A stretch of DNA of 64,000 nt, taken from Saprolegnia diclina VS20. Lineage: Eukaryota > Oomycota > Saprolegniomycetes > Saprolegniales > Saprolegniaceae. The notes under the pieces were generated by a model. The model did no database searches. It was not told the origin of the DNA and saw only the letters and a program-made list of their open reading frames with translations. Where the stretch lies: assembly GCF_000281045.1 (NCBI RefSeq), contig NW_008246084.1, positions 93,619-157,618 of the forward strand. The letters run 5' to 3'. Shown here one piece after another: positions 1-12,284 of this stretch (within the stretch, counting starts at the first letter, position 1; every line of letters begins with the position of its first letter). The position numbers were made by a program, and so were the translations under genes.

Positions 1-661
1 TTTGCGATCATCGACGGCGTCCGCAGTGGCGAGTTGCGTCCGTCCGTGAGCGCTGACTGTGCGCCGTGGTACAAGGCGCTGGCTGACGACTGCTTGTCGT
101 TTGATCCGAAGCAACGTCCAACAGCCCAGACGATCATCGACCGTTTGTTGCTGCAGGAAAAGGCTCTTGCTGGTCGAGAACCGGTCGCAGCGCCCGAGAC
201 CAAGACCGAGCGTCTGATGACGCCGCCACAACTGACCAAGGGCATGAGCAGCAGCTCGTCCACCTCGGTACGAAGGGCCCAGTTTTGGCTTGAATGTGTG
301 TCGAGCAAATCTGCGGATCTAGTCGACGTCGTCGTCCTGGTCGTCGGGAGCTCTCACGAGTCGTCTGCCGTGCCGGATGTGCAAGACGCGCAACGCAGCG
401 TTGAACCAACACTGCAGCAGCTGCAACGAGGCCATGCCTGACGAGTCGACCAAGCTCGCGCTCTTGCTCAAGCGCGCCAAGGTGGCCAACGCCAAGGGTT
501 TCTCGATCAACCTGTGCATCGACTGCGACATTTGCGAGACGACCAACGTCATGACGGCGGCGACGTGTATCGATCCCGAGTGCGGCGAGGAGCTTCTGGA
601 CGACGCCGAGAAGCTGCGTATTCTTACCCGTCGCTTTGACCTTGCGACCAGCTCGGCGTGA
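1..661 (+). CDS. Protein kinase C-terminal part with zinc-ribbon tail (5' end outside window)
   Basis: The frame is open from base 1. It begins with the last part of a protein-kinase domain: a G-x-x-RP stretch, then a C-x-x-x-DPKQRPTAQTII helix typical of kinase subdomains X-XI. An intron of 55 nt (268-322, GTACG...CTAG) joins frame 1 to frame 2. The second exon (323-661) encodes a Ser-rich linker and then C-x2-C (CRMC), a second pair (CSSC), and further Cys pairs (CDIC, and one near C-x5-C). This looks like a zinc ribbon or RanBP2-like finger. It ends in TGA at 659-661. The substrate and the kinase family cannot be told without the catalytic part. The protein is probably a cytosolic Ser/Thr or Tyr-like kinase. 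Confidence 0.75.
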
Positions 662-1511
662 GCTTCAGTGTCCAGAGGTCGAGCGCGATGCTGCGTGCAT
701 ATTGTTAACCTGCGTAAACCATGCCTTCGTTCTTAGCACTCTTCCTTGAGATAATGCTTTTTACTTCAAGTCTACTCGCAGTTCACCAGACGACGATACT
801 CTCAGGCTGGGATTTCGCCTCCGACGCACTTGGAGCGTAACTCGGCAGCATCCTGCACGACGACCAACATGTGTGAGCTCCAAGGCCGACGCGTACAAGA
901 CGCACTCTCGCTCAGCATCTCTCTCGACAAGCACGAGAGCACGCACGGACCCTGGGCTGCTCGTGCTCATCGAAACCTTGGGAGACCACAAACATCCGCG
1001 AAGCAACGAGGTCATACCAGGCGTTGGTGAACACTCTCGTTCTAGAGTGCCACGTCATTGTAAGTGCAATCTCAGAAGGCACTTGGGAGCTCAAGAAATG
1101 CTACTCCACGTCGGCGTGCGCGGCTCATGACGATAATTGAGCGTGGTCGAAAATTGTTTATAGCGTATGCCGCGAATAAAATCGGCAAACTGCCACATTT
1201 AACGACGCCGATGCACCTTCCAGGATGATCGTGTTGGAAATAATGTATCAACTTGACACCGGGATAAACTGTACTGTTGAGATTACGGCATGCCACTCCT
1301 TGTCGGGGTGCGAGGTACACGTGACTATAGTGCGGAACCAACTACTAAACTACTAGTACATGCATTTTTTGTCCCAAATTTTAGCAGTAGGAATGAAAGC
1401 ACAGCGGCAACCAACGCAATTTCCACTTAATGCTGGACGGCTGTACACGATCGTCCAACGACAAAGTACAAAATGGAGGTCAAAACTGCGCTCGCATGAA
1501 TTCAAAATTCA
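662..1511. other. Intergenic region, convergent 3' ends
   Basis: About 850 bp lie between the kinase stop and the stop codon of the minus-strand ATPase gene. Open frames here are short, overlap on both strands and show no recognisable motif. The stretch near 1130-1430 is AT-richer than its surroundings. I see no gene. Confidence 0.6.
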
Positions 1512-4500
1512 TTAGAGTTGCTTCTCGGTGTAGTAGAGGCCATCAGTCGCCCGCGTCCGCACTTGCGCCTTATACACCTCGCCGGCCAAAATGCCATCGA
1601 CCGCCGACGCAGCGTCCGTCACGATGCGCCACGCGTTGTACTGCCCCCGACGCAGCTCCACAACCACCTCAAAGATCGGCTCACCACCACGCTGCGCCAA
1701 GAGCTTCCGCAGCGGACCGTTGTCATCCTTCGTTTGCTTCTCCTTGGCCAATGCGTCGCCGACCGTCACCGACTCGACGCCGCCCACAAGACCTCGCAGC
1801 GGCTTGTTCTTGAGCAACTTCCGGAGGTCGCCGTGCGCCGAGGCTACGATGCGCACGCCACGCTGCTTGCACGTACGCGCGGCCTCGACTTCGTTCGGGC
1901 GACCAATCTCGTCAATAACCATAACCTCGGGCGTGTGGTTCTGGACGCACTCGACCATCACAGCGGCTTGGTCGTCGAGCGACGGCACCATCATGCGCCG
2001 CGCCAGGCCCACGCACGGATGCGGAATGTCGCCATCACCTTCGGAACAAAACGTGGTTAGGGTTCTTCTTCTCCACCAGCACGAGATAAAGAGTAGTATA
2101 CCTGCAATCTCGTTGCTCGTGTCGACGATGCAGACGTTGTACTTGGTGGCGAGCTGCCGAGAGACTTCGCGGACGATGGTGGTTTTGCCGCAGCCTGGTT
2201 CGCCGAGGAAGAGAATGTTCTTGTCTTCCATTGCCAGAAGATCCGCGATCAAGCCCGCGTTGCCTTCAATGTACCGGCCGACGCGAATCGTAAGGGCGAT
2301 GATCCTGTCTTGGCGGTTGCGAATCGCCGAGATACGGTGCAGTTGTCGCTCGAGGCCGGCGCGGTTGTCGCTGCCAAAGCCGCCGACGCGCTCCACGATC
2401 GAATCGAGGTCGTCTCTCGTGACGACGCGGTCGTGGTTACTCGGATCGAGAAAGAAACGCGCGCCGTTGACCCACGCCCACGGTCGGCGTCCGAGGTCCA
2501 AGACAATGTCCAGTAGCTTGGCGCTGACCTCTGGTTGGAGCAGTGGCGCCGCGAGGTCAGGTGGCAATAACCCCAAAATGTCGTCCAAGTCTTCGTGGAT
2601 CACCACTGGCGCACTCGAAACAACATCGTGGGGTCGCCACGCCTGGAGGTACTCGGTCGAGACGAGTCGCTGATTCTGCTGCGCGTCAAAGCACAGCGAC
2701 CGCTGACCATCGCAAGCAATGGCCTGATGGATTCGCTGGTTGGAGGCGGTCATGAGCGGCGATATGTTGTCAAAAATGGCCTTGGCGAGCACGTCTGAGG
2801 CTTGAAGCAGCAGCTGCACCGTCGCCGCCGCGGCTTGCGTGGCTTCTGGTAGCAGTGGGCGGTGGTTCAAAAAGTCGGGGCGGTCGAGGTACCGCGGGTG
2901 CGGGTGCGCAGGCAGTCCGACGACCGAGAGCATCTCGGCAAACGAGACGCTGAAGCGCGACGTCTGGTGCTCGAGGAGGAGCTCCAAGTCAATGACAGAG
3001 GCGAGCCGATTCTCGCCGACGGCCGAGAAGAGAGCTGCAAACGGGTGTGCGTTGTAGACGATCTTGGTAACACTGGGCGACTGGAGCGCCGGACTCAGCG
3101 CATGCGCCAACGCAGTCGCTGGGATCTGGGCGCAGTCGAGAACCAGCGTATGACCCGTAAAGGCCAGGACAAGGAGTGCATGCGGCAGTGTGCCATACGC
3201 ATAGAGCGTCATGACCCGCGCCTGTGTCGGGTTGTGCAAAATGCCATGGGCCGTGATCGCGTCATGCAGTTGATGGACCGTGGAAATGAAATGGGTAGTC
3301 GCCGGTGCTTGCGGGTCGGGCGTCGTGAGAGTCTGGAGAGGAGTGGCACTCTCCTCCGCGTCGTTGCTATCGTCGTCGCTGCTCTCATCGCTGCTAGAAT
3401 CAGCGCCAGAGCTGGATCGGCTCCCTAGTCGAAATAAGCCAGCGGTTCCTAGTAACTCGAAAGGTCGTACGGAACGACGTGGCCGACGACGGGCTCTTCC
3501 ACGTAGCATTGGCCTTGGGCGAGGGCAATGCAGGAGGGGTGCCACCGGCGCGGACAAAGCACGGACGCGTCGGGTCGGCGTCCGAGTAGGTCAGTTTCGG
3601 GTGGCGGCGAAGCGACTGCACGATCGCAGCGACGACCGCATCCAAGTCCACGTCGTCCGGCAGCGTCGGGCGTACTTGGCCGCGAATGTACGACGTGTAG
3701 AACGCATTGTCCGAGGCCACCCACTCGAGGATGGCGTCGACGTACTCGGACGCGTGCGCGGCGACGTAGGGCTGCAGGGTCGGGTCCAGCTTCGTTATCG
3801 CCGGAAGCTTGGTCGTCGTTGGTGCTCTCTTGGTCGTCGAAGGGGGGGCGGGAGGCGGCGTGTTTGGCTCGCGCAAAGCGCAAAACGAGACCCGGCCGCC
3901 AACAACCGAGCTCGTGACTTCCGGGTGGCGCTTGAGCGTATCGAGGATGCCCGCGAGGACCGCTTTCGCGCTCACGTGCGACGGGACGCGCAGCTGCCCG
4001 AGAATGTCGGCTTCGGTAAACGCCTTGCCCTTCTTCGTCGTTGAGACCATCGCTGTGAGGTAGTAGGGCGTCACTTGGTCGACAATGTTGTGGACACTGA
4101 CGGTCGCGTCGCCCGACGCGCTGCGCCGACCAAAGCACACGTTGGCGAGGTAGCTCGGGCGGTGGCGGAAGCGGGGGTCTTGCACAAGAGCCGGCAGAAT
4201 GTGGCTTTTGACCACGGCGCGCGGGAGCGTAAAGGGCAGTTTAATCTTCCACGAGTAGACGACGGCGTGGCCGCAGCCTTCGTCGTGGGTCTGCAGCCAG
4301 CGTTCCATGGCGTGGGCGTACGCCTCGATGGCGGTCGCAAGGTTGGCGTCCGTCAAGCCCGACGTATTCGGCTGGGACTCTACCGAGTGTGAGACGACGC
4401 TGCCAGCGACAGGACAGTTGACGTACCAGGAATCGCCCGTGGCGGCGTGGACGCCAGCGGCAGTCGCGGCGCCGGAATCGCTGCGAGTGGCTTCATAAAG

Positions 4501-5342
4501 AAAGGCTCAGGGAGCGAGTCGACGTACTGCAGCCGCGCGTCACGCCGTACGACAGTGACGACGGCAAGCACGAGCGCATCGACGCTGATCGCCCCCGAGG
4601 CCATGGGCGAGAGTACCGTTCGCAATTGCGAGACGTAGAACGGCTTGTCGTCGAGGACGCTGGCGAGCACTTGCGGTAATAAGAGCGCGCCCAGCTGCGC
4701 GGCCATTGCAGCCTCCGCGGGTGGCACCTCGGGCTCCTCACAGCGCGGCGACGACACGATCGTGGTCTTGCCAGCAACGACTTGCTGCTGGAGGCGCGGA
4801 TCGCGGCCGAGCGCGACAACAATGGCGGCGACGACCGCGTCGCACGGTGCGAGCGGCGCCATCGCTTGGACCTGCGACCGAATGCTGTCTTCGGTGACGT
4901 AGCCGCCAGCGCCCGTAATGTCGAGCACCGCGGGCTTGAACTGCTCTTCGTACTGCGCGACGCACTTCTGGACAACGACCGACGTGACTGAGGACAAAGG
5001 CTGGCTCGCGACGCTGGACGTGCTTGGCGTGCTACTGCGGGGCTTGGGCGCGGCCTTGCAGCACCAGTGGCCGCCGACAGTGCCAGCCGAGACGACCGCA
5101 GGATGGCGCTTGAGCGCATGGACGATACGGCTCGCGGCCTTCTTGAGGTCAAAGTTGGGTGACGGCGCGACGAGCGTTGAATGCACGTTGGACGAGTTGT
5201 AGACTCTGCCGCCGGACGTCGCTGCCAGCATGCGCGCAGTGTACACGAGGATCTGGTCGTTCACATACGTCGTCATCGACACGCTCGGCGGGCGAGAGCG
5301 CGAGGCCAGCGCCGCTTCCCAAGAGCCGCCATAGTCGTCCAT
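1512..5342 (-). CDS. Modular protein with degenerate exonuclease fold and SpoIIIAA/Ycf45-type AAA ATPase (short paralogue)
   Basis: Exons on the minus strand: 5342-4427, 4379-3471, 3424-2102 and 2038-1512 (1224 aa). Introns are 47, 46 and 63 nt. The N-terminal half holds about six 60-80-residue helical modules shared with the two neighbouring genes. A Ser/Asp-rich linker follows, then an RNase D/Egl-like exonuclease region without its expected Asp/Glu residues. The C-terminal ATPase has Walker A GEPGCGKTT near residue 1016, the NEIAG-DGDIPHP block across intron 3, and VMVIDEIGR as Walker B. This block order is that of the SpoIIIAA/Ycf45 family. The last 1447 bp of similarity (1549-2995) are almost identical to 10792-12238, while the rest of the pair is diverged. 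The C-terminal tail differs (ends EKQL). Biochemical role unknown; nucleotide-driven action on nucleic acid is a guess from the folds. Confidence 0.85.
1549..2995 (-). repeat. Left arm of 1447-bp near-identical inverted repeat
   Basis: This arm matches 10792-12238 in opposite orientation. Both arms are exactly 1447 bp, so there is no net indel, and the 63-nt intron is included. The encoded proteins differ at only five residues that I found over about 460 positions. Similarity stops abruptly at both ends: before the IDLELLLEHQ block, and after RTRA near the C-terminus. Confidence 0.92.
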
Positions 5343-6164
5343 CGTCGACTGGCAGCAGTTGTCTTTGACACGAATGAATCACGGCGCGACGACGCCGGTT
5401 TGTCCCAAACCGGTTTATTATGCAACCGGTTGGCATTTGATCCGGTTAGAAAGAGCAATATGGACATTTCCTAGCTTTGGCATCGACGGTGCGAGATGAT
5501 GGTGATGCTGGTATAGGTGCTGGAGACTGGGCCAGGAGGCTGGATATGGTCGCGTAGGAACCAACCGATTCGATCTCCTTCTAGGTTCAAGTGGGCGGAG
5601 GAGCGAGCGCAAGCGGCCCAAATCATCGCCAATGGTCGTGCCGCTGCCTTCCTGATACGACCGTTAGAGCCAAGGGCCATGATTCCTTTGATTGGAGTCA
5701 TTAGCACCTGGCGTCGATGCGTGTTGCGAATAGTAAGCAGCCATGCCACCTTGACGAGAAGGTGCCGAGGTGGAGCTGACTGGTGCGGGTCATGGGGCGT
5801 CGACAGCGTCGCCTCCGACTGTCGTGCTCGCCAACGTTGGTGGTCCATCCGCGCTCTCTTGCAGCCAATAGGACGGTCGTAGCTCGCTCGGGTAGTCCTT
5901 GATCGCACCAAGCGTCAAGCTGCCATCCATGCGTCAGCACTGCTCGACCGCCACTGCCAGAGGTTAGCCGTTCGATGCATTTGGCTTCCTTGCAAGCACC
6001 TACTTCTGTGGGGCTCGACGGCGATGGCTCGAGGTTCAGGCAGTAGTGGGTCTGCACTTGATGCAGCTCCGTATCAATGCGTGGATGCAGGTCGTTGAAA
6101 AACGCGTTTAATCCCACTGCAACCAATCGCGTTTTATTCCATCTTTCGTGACGTGGGGAGCAGC
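5343..6164. promoter_or_regulatory. Divergent promoter region between the two ATPase paralogues
   Basis: This 822-bp gap separates the ATG codons of two head-to-head paralogues, so both promoters must lie here. Near 5402-5460 there is a 12-bp repeat, aaccggttt/aaccggttg, repeated as 'accggttt', 'accggttgg' and 'ccggttag'. Open frames inside the gap are unconvincing. Which motifs act as promoter elements cannot be read from the sequence. Confidence 0.5.
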
Positions 6165-9100
6165 ATGGCAAGCTTCCGACCGGGCGCGCCGGGCTACGGG
6201 TCGACTGCTGGGAGCGTCTCCATGTCGGCCTTCGTCAAGGACAAGAGCCTCGCGTACGTCGAGCGCATGCTTGCGGTCACGGCGCGGGGCGGCGTCTACT
6301 ACTCGAACGACGTGCAGGCGACGCTCGCGATCCCGAGCCATCTGGATGCGACCAAGGTCTGCAGCCGCGTGATCCATGCACTCAAGCGCGAGCCCAACGT
6401 GGTGGCCACCGAGACGTCCGAGGGCAACTGGCGCTTTGAGGGCCCCCACACCTCAATGGACCGTCCGATCGTCACGGCCGACGCAGTCAAGACGCTCTAC
6501 GACGCGATCCTGCTCGAGCACAGCGTGAGCGTGAGCCTCCTCGTGCGCAACTCGGCCAAGTACCCGCTCTCGAACCTGCGGAACCGCTTGCACAAGACGG
6601 GGTATCTCTCGACCGACGCCATTGCAACCGCCATCGACATCATCCTCGATACGGTGCTTCGACACGACACGAGCATCCGCTTGATCAACAACGACATGCT
6701 CATCTCGACCGACAAGACGCAAGACGAGCAGCCGCAGCAAAACGACGACGACGACGACGAGCTCCCGACTGAACGCGATGCTTTGGTGGCCGTGCTCGCC
6801 CACCGACTCGCAAGAAAGGCCATCTACTCGCGCCGGTCGGTCGGCCTCGTCGAGCAGCAGCTCCTCGTGCACAAGCTACCCGATACGGGTATGCGACGCC
6901 GCGTCGTGCAGCGACTGCAAGCGATCGGGTGCTTTCTCTTTGTCGGCGACAACGACGCGACCGCCATCGTGACGCTGGACCCGGACTGCCTCTCCCGCCC
7001 AATTCAAGCGTTTGGCGACCTTAGCTTTCTGCGGCGGACGTGTGCCATGTGGCCAGCCGTCAGTAACGGTGTCACCAAGGTCGTGGCACGACCCCCGCCC
7101 GTGTCTGTCCCCGCTTCGACGGCAACAACGCCGAAAAGTAGTGCATATTCGTCGGCGTCAGGACTGACGCCCGATCAAGTGCATGCTGCCGTCGAAGCCT
7201 ACATCTTTGCCGCGCAGCAGTGGCTGGATGCCCATGCCGAGGCGTGTCCGTCCGCCCACGTCTACTCGTGGAAGGTCGGGCTGACGTTTCCAGTGCCACT
7301 CAGTGTCATGAAGTCCATCGTGGTCCCGGCCCTCGTGACAGACCCGCGCCTGCGCTACCGTCCGAGCTACCTCACGCTCTACTGCTTTGGCCCGCAAGCG
7401 GACGCCATCTCGGACGACGCACCCGCGACGCTCGATGACGTCATGGACCAAGTCGTGCCGCATTTCCGGACGCGCATGCTGGCCATGACGCGGAAAGGCG
7501 AGATGTACGGCGCCGCAGACGTCATTGGGTCACTGCGTGTGCCACCGCATCTCACCAAGGACTCGGCCGTCAACTGCGTCCTCGACGCGCTTGCTCGGCA
7601 CCCCGATGTCACGTGGCGCGCTGGCGACACGCTCAGCCACTCGGGTTTTGTCTCGAGCGAGAGCCAAGCCAAGCCAGCGACGCCGGTCGTTGTACCGCCA
7701 CTCGTCGCGTCGCAGTGGGTCATCACACCGTCGATGCCGTCGTCGCCAGTGTCCCCGTCGCCGCCGCGCCCCACGAGCTCGCTCACGGTCGACACGCGGC
7801 CACGGACACTCTACGATGCGCTGCTCATCGAGCACAGCGTCCGCGTCGTCGAGCTCGTGCATGCGGCGGCCGGCCACGCGTACTTGCTCGAGCACGTGGC
7901 GAGTCGCTTGGCGCGCACGTCGTACATTCCGCCGGCGTCGGCGCAGGACGCGCTCGAGACCGTCGTCAGCATGGTGCTCCGGCTGGACCCGAGTCTGCGC
8001 GTGCTCGAGTCGGGTGACGGTCCTTGCTTGGCGCTGAAGGCCTCGGTGTCGCGGGTCGTGGCCGACATGGACGCGTCGCTACCGAGTGAGCTCAGCGCCG
8101 TCATGGACGTTGTCGCGCGGCGGTTTGCGCGGCGAATTGCGTATGCGCCGATGCGTTTGGTGTCGATGGCGATGCAGCTCACGCAGTGGGGCGTCAGCAA
8201 CGTCGCGGACGTGCTCGTCGGTGTCCAGGCGCGGCTGCAGTCGGTCGGGTGCTTTGCATCGGCGGTCGTCGGCCCGGACGTCGTCACGGCCATCGACCAT
8301 GCGTGCTTGCTGCGGCCGGCGAGTGAGTTTGGTGCGCTCGTGTTTCTCCGGCGCGAGCCTCGCTTCACGTCGTCCAGTGACGTCACGTCGCCTTTGACAA
8401 AGCCACCACCTGGCATGATCCTCTCGCCGATCAAGCCGACGATCGAGGCGTCCGTGTCTCTGCCGCCCGCCCTCGCGTCCAACTCGCTTTTGGATCTGCT
8501 GCTCGATTGGCATGCGATCACGCTCGGGGACGCCGTGCACGCGCAGGGCGAACCGATGGCCGTCACCCGCGTCCACCGGCACCTCGAACGCGCGGGGTAC
8601 ATTGCGCCGGACCTGCTGCCACGAGCCATCTCGGTCGTCCTCGCGCAGTTTGCGTCGGACCCGAGCCTCGCGTTGGAGGGCGATGGTGACGACATGGTTG
8701 TCATGCCGATGGGCGACCGCCGTCTGTGGAGTGCGCCGCGGTCAACGCCGTGTGATGGCCCGAGCATGGTGCACGCAACTGTGATTGAGTTTATCGAGCT
8801 CATCGTCAAGGCGCCGTTGGACTACGTCGCCATGGCGCGCGTCGTCAAGGAGAAGCCGCGCTTTGGCTACTCGACGAGCAAGACGATGAAGCTTGTGCAG
8901 CAAGCGCTCTTTGAGACCGACTGCTTTCAAGTACTCAAGACGGGCGAGAAGGCGCTCGTGACGATCGCGCCGTGGGCCCTCATGCGCAAAGCGAGTGTGC
9001 TCGTCAAGCACGCGCTCCTTGCGGACTTGCTTGCTCGCTGGTTCTCTCCGCCATCGAATGGCGACCGTCCTCTGGACGATGCTGCTCCGATTATCGACGG

Positions 9101-12100
9101 CCGCATCGAGACTTCGACGGCCGCGGTGGTTGACCGATGGGCCGTCGACGGCCCAACGACCGATGCAAATGCACTCGAGGCGTACGTGGCGGCGGCGCTG
9201 AATTGGCTGTCGACGCATGACGAAGCGTGTGGCGAAGCCGTCATTTACGACCTCAAGCTCGAGTACCCGGTCTTGCCTGGCGTGATCAAGACGCAGATCC
9301 TTCCTGCACTCAAGCGCGACCCGCGATTGCAAAGCCGCCCAAGCTACCTCGCCGGCTTTTGCTTTGGGCCGCGCAGCAATAGCAACACGAGCGCGCCGCT
9401 CTTGACGCAGGTGCTGACGCAGGTGCTGCCGCACATCAAGCGGTCGATGCTCGCGACGATCGAGAAAGGACGGCCGTTCCACGAGTCGGACGTGCGCGGG
9501 CTGCTGCGCCCGCCAGCGACGCTGTCGCTCGACGTTGTCGTGCAGCATGTGCTTGGCGCGCTCCAACAAGAGCCCAACGTTCGCTTTACGCTCAAGAGCG
9601 ACACGGGGCGTCTGGTGTTTTTCAGTCGCCAGGACGACGACGAGAACGACGACGACGACGATGACGAGGACGACGATGATGATGAAGAGGAAGCGGGCGA
9701 CGATGACGTAGACGATGAGAACGATGCCGTCCACGCGGCCGATAGTGTCTCAGTGACGTCGATGGCCGAGAGCTCAGCGACGGTGGATGACGCCAGCATG
9801 TGGAACATCCGAGCGATCGAAGCGCTCGTGTCTCCAAAGAGCGAGGTGGCGAGCGACGATGCGCTCGTGGCGCTGCACCACGAGACCTTTTTGGCGTCGA
9901 TCCTTACGTCCGTGGCGTCCGGCGACGTGTTTTACGCGTCGTCCGTCTCGTATCAAGTGCGTGCGCTCGTGGACGACGACAGCGCGGCCGAGATGGCCGT
10001 GGACGCGGTCCTTGCGTCGCTGCGGCTGCACCCTCAACTGCGCTACTGCGACAACGACGACGGCCACGGTCCGTGCTTTGTGTCGGCGACACGCCCGCCG
10101 ACGCCACCGCCACCGATGATCGATCCGTCGACGGTCCAGAAACACGTCGCGGCGCTGAGCCAACGCATGGAGCACGCACTGCTAACGACGATGCGCTTTG
10201 ACGTGGGCTTTGTGCCTGGCGTTGGCGACTACACCAGCAGCGACCTCGCGCGTCTCGTGGTCGCCGAGGTCGCCAAAGACCCGCGCTTTGTACTGCGCAC
10301 GACAAACGAACGCCAACCGTACTTTGAAAAGTCGAGTGCGTCGCTCCGCACGCCAGTGTCGCCGCCGCGGAAGCCCGATCCGCACGCCCGGCCGGCGGCC
10401 ATTCCGGTGGAGCCAGTCGCCTTGACGCCGCCGGTACCTGCGCACGTGGACGACACACCGCGACTGGCAAACGTCGAGTTTCACGGGTCGGTCGCCGTGA
10501 TCAAGACGGCGGTGCAGCTGCGCGACGTCGTGGCCGCGCACGCGATCTTGCGCGAGCCGTGGCTACCCGGTCGTATCGCGCTTGCCATCCACGGCAACGG
10601 GTCTGCACTCTTGTTGGCGATTGCCTGGGGAACCGAAGCACTTATCGTCGACTGCGAGAGCACCCGCGTCGATGTCGTTGCGACGCTACTGCAGCCCGTG
10701 CTCCTCTCGCCCAGTGTCTGCAAGGTCGTATACGGCTCGCATATGCAAGCCAGCGCCTTGGTGCGATTGGCCAACAGTCCGATCGCCTCACTCATTGACT
10801 TGGAGCTCCTCCTCGAGCACCAGACGTCGCGCTTCAGCGTCTCGTTTGCCGAGATGCTCTCCGTCGTCGGACTGCCTGCGCACCCGCACCCGCGGTACCT
10901 CGACCGCCCCGACTTTTTGAACCACCGCCCGCTGCTTCCAGAAGCCACGCAAGCCGCGGCGGCGACGGTGCAGCTGCTGCTTCAAGCCTCAGACGTGCTC
11001 GCCAAGGCCATTTTTGACAACATATCGCCGCTCATGACCGCCTCCAACCAGAGAATCCATCAGGCCATTGCTTGCGATGGTCAGCGGTCGCTGTGCTTTG
11101 ACGCGCAGCAGAATCAGCGACTCGTCTCGACCGAGTACCTCCAGGCGTGGCGACCCCACGATGTTGTTTCGAGTCCGCCAGTGGTGATCCACGAAGACTT
11201 GGACGACATTTTGGGGCTATTGCCACCTGACCTCGCGGCGCCACTGCTCCAACCAGAGGTCAGCGCCAAGCTACTGGACATTGTCTTGGACATCGGACGC
11301 CGACCGTGGGCGTGGGTCAACGGCGCACGTTTCTTCCTCGATCCGAATAACCACGACCGCGTCGTCACGAGAGACGACCTCGATTCGATCGTGGAGCGCG
11401 TCGGCGGCTTTGGCAGCGACAACCGCGCCGGCCTCGAGCGACAACTGCACCGTATCTCGGCGATTCGCAACCGCCAAGACAGGATCATCGCCCTGACGAT
11501 TCGCGTCGGCCGGTACATTGAAGGCAACGCGGGCTTGATCGCGGATCTTCTGGCAATGGAAGACAAAAACATTCTCTTCCTCGGCGAACCGGGCTGCGGC
11601 AAAACCACCATCGTCCGCGAAGTCTCTCGGCAGCTCGCCACCAAGTACAACGTGTGCATCGTCGACACGAGCAACGAGATTGCAGGTATACGACTCTCTA
11701 TCTCGTGCTGGTAGAGAAGAAGAACCCTAACCACGTTTTGTTCCGAAGGTGATGGCGACATTCCGCATCCGTGCGTGGGCCTGGCGCGGCGCATGATGGT
11801 GCCGTCGCTCGACGACCAAGCCGCTGTGATGGTCGAGTGCGTCCAGAACCACACGCCCGAGGTCATGGTCATTGACGAGATTGGTCGCCCGAACGAAGTC
11901 GAGGCCGCGCGTACGTGCAAGCAGCGTGGCGTGCGCATCGTAGCCTCGGCGCACGGCGACCTCCGGAAGTTGCTCAAGAACAAGCCGCTGCGAGGTCTTG
12001 TGGGCGGCGTCGAGTCGGTGACGGTCGGCGACGCACTCGCCAAGGAGAAGCAAAAGAAGGACGACAACGGGCCGCTGCGAAAGCTCTTGGCGCAGCGTGG

Positions 12101-12284
12101 TGGTGAGCCGATCTTTGAAGTGGTTGTGGAGCTGCGTCGGGGGCAGTACAACGCGTGGCGCATCGTGACGGACGCTGCGTCGGCGGTCGATGGCATTTTG
12201 GCCGGCGAGGCGTACAAGGCGCAAGTGAGGACGCGGGCTCTGTACGGCGGCGTGGGCTTTGGGTACGATGTCGAGTCGATCTAA
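6165..12284 (+). CDS. Giant modular protein with degenerate exonuclease fold and SpoIIIAA/Ycf45-type AAA ATPase
   Basis: Exons 6165-11685 and 11749-12284 give 2018 aa. The 63-nt intron contains an in-frame TAG, so it must be removed for the ATPase to be complete. The ATG at 6165 is chosen because the frame upstream has no other ATG. The first 1500 residues contain at least a dozen diverged 60-80-residue modules of four or five types (examples: motifs ending 'RPSYL..FCFGP', 'LYDALL.EHS', 'L...GCF'). They include an Asp/Glu tract near residues 1157-1186. A degenerate RNase D-like region follows (DCES kept; YGSH and IDLE replace the usual acidic motifs). Walker A GEPGCGKTT is near 1807 and VMVIDEIGR near 1879. 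The C-terminus matches the 1512-5342 gene except for the last 14 residues. Family membership of the ATPase is sound; the function of the fusion is unknown. Confidence 0.88.
9631..9720 (+). repeat. Acidic GAC/GAT codon repeat tract inside the giant gene
   Basis: A run of Asp and Glu codons (gacgacgacgatgacgagg type) encodes a strongly acidic linker between modules. It keeps the reading frame. The minus-strand paralogue has only a shorter Ser/Asp-rich linker at a different place. Confidence 0.85.
10792..12238 (+). repeat. Right arm of 1447-bp near-identical inverted repeat
   Basis: Mate of 1549-2995 with a spacer of about 7.8 kb. It covers the exonuclease-like and ATPase regions of the giant gene, including its intron. 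See the left arm for boundaries and differences. Confidence 0.92.

Noticed and set aside
1591-2673. Long plus-strand open frame (360 codons) opposite the short ATPase paralogue
   Set aside because: It lies antisense to well-supported coding sequence, has Ser/Arg-rich composition typical of antisense frames in GC-rich DNA and has a near-identical counterpart opposite the other paralogue, as expected from the inverted repeat.
8742-9734. Minus-strand open frame of 330 codons, with hydrophobic Val/Ile runs at its start
   Set aside because: The Val-rich start is the complement of the Asp/Glu tract of the giant gene. No independent coding evidence.
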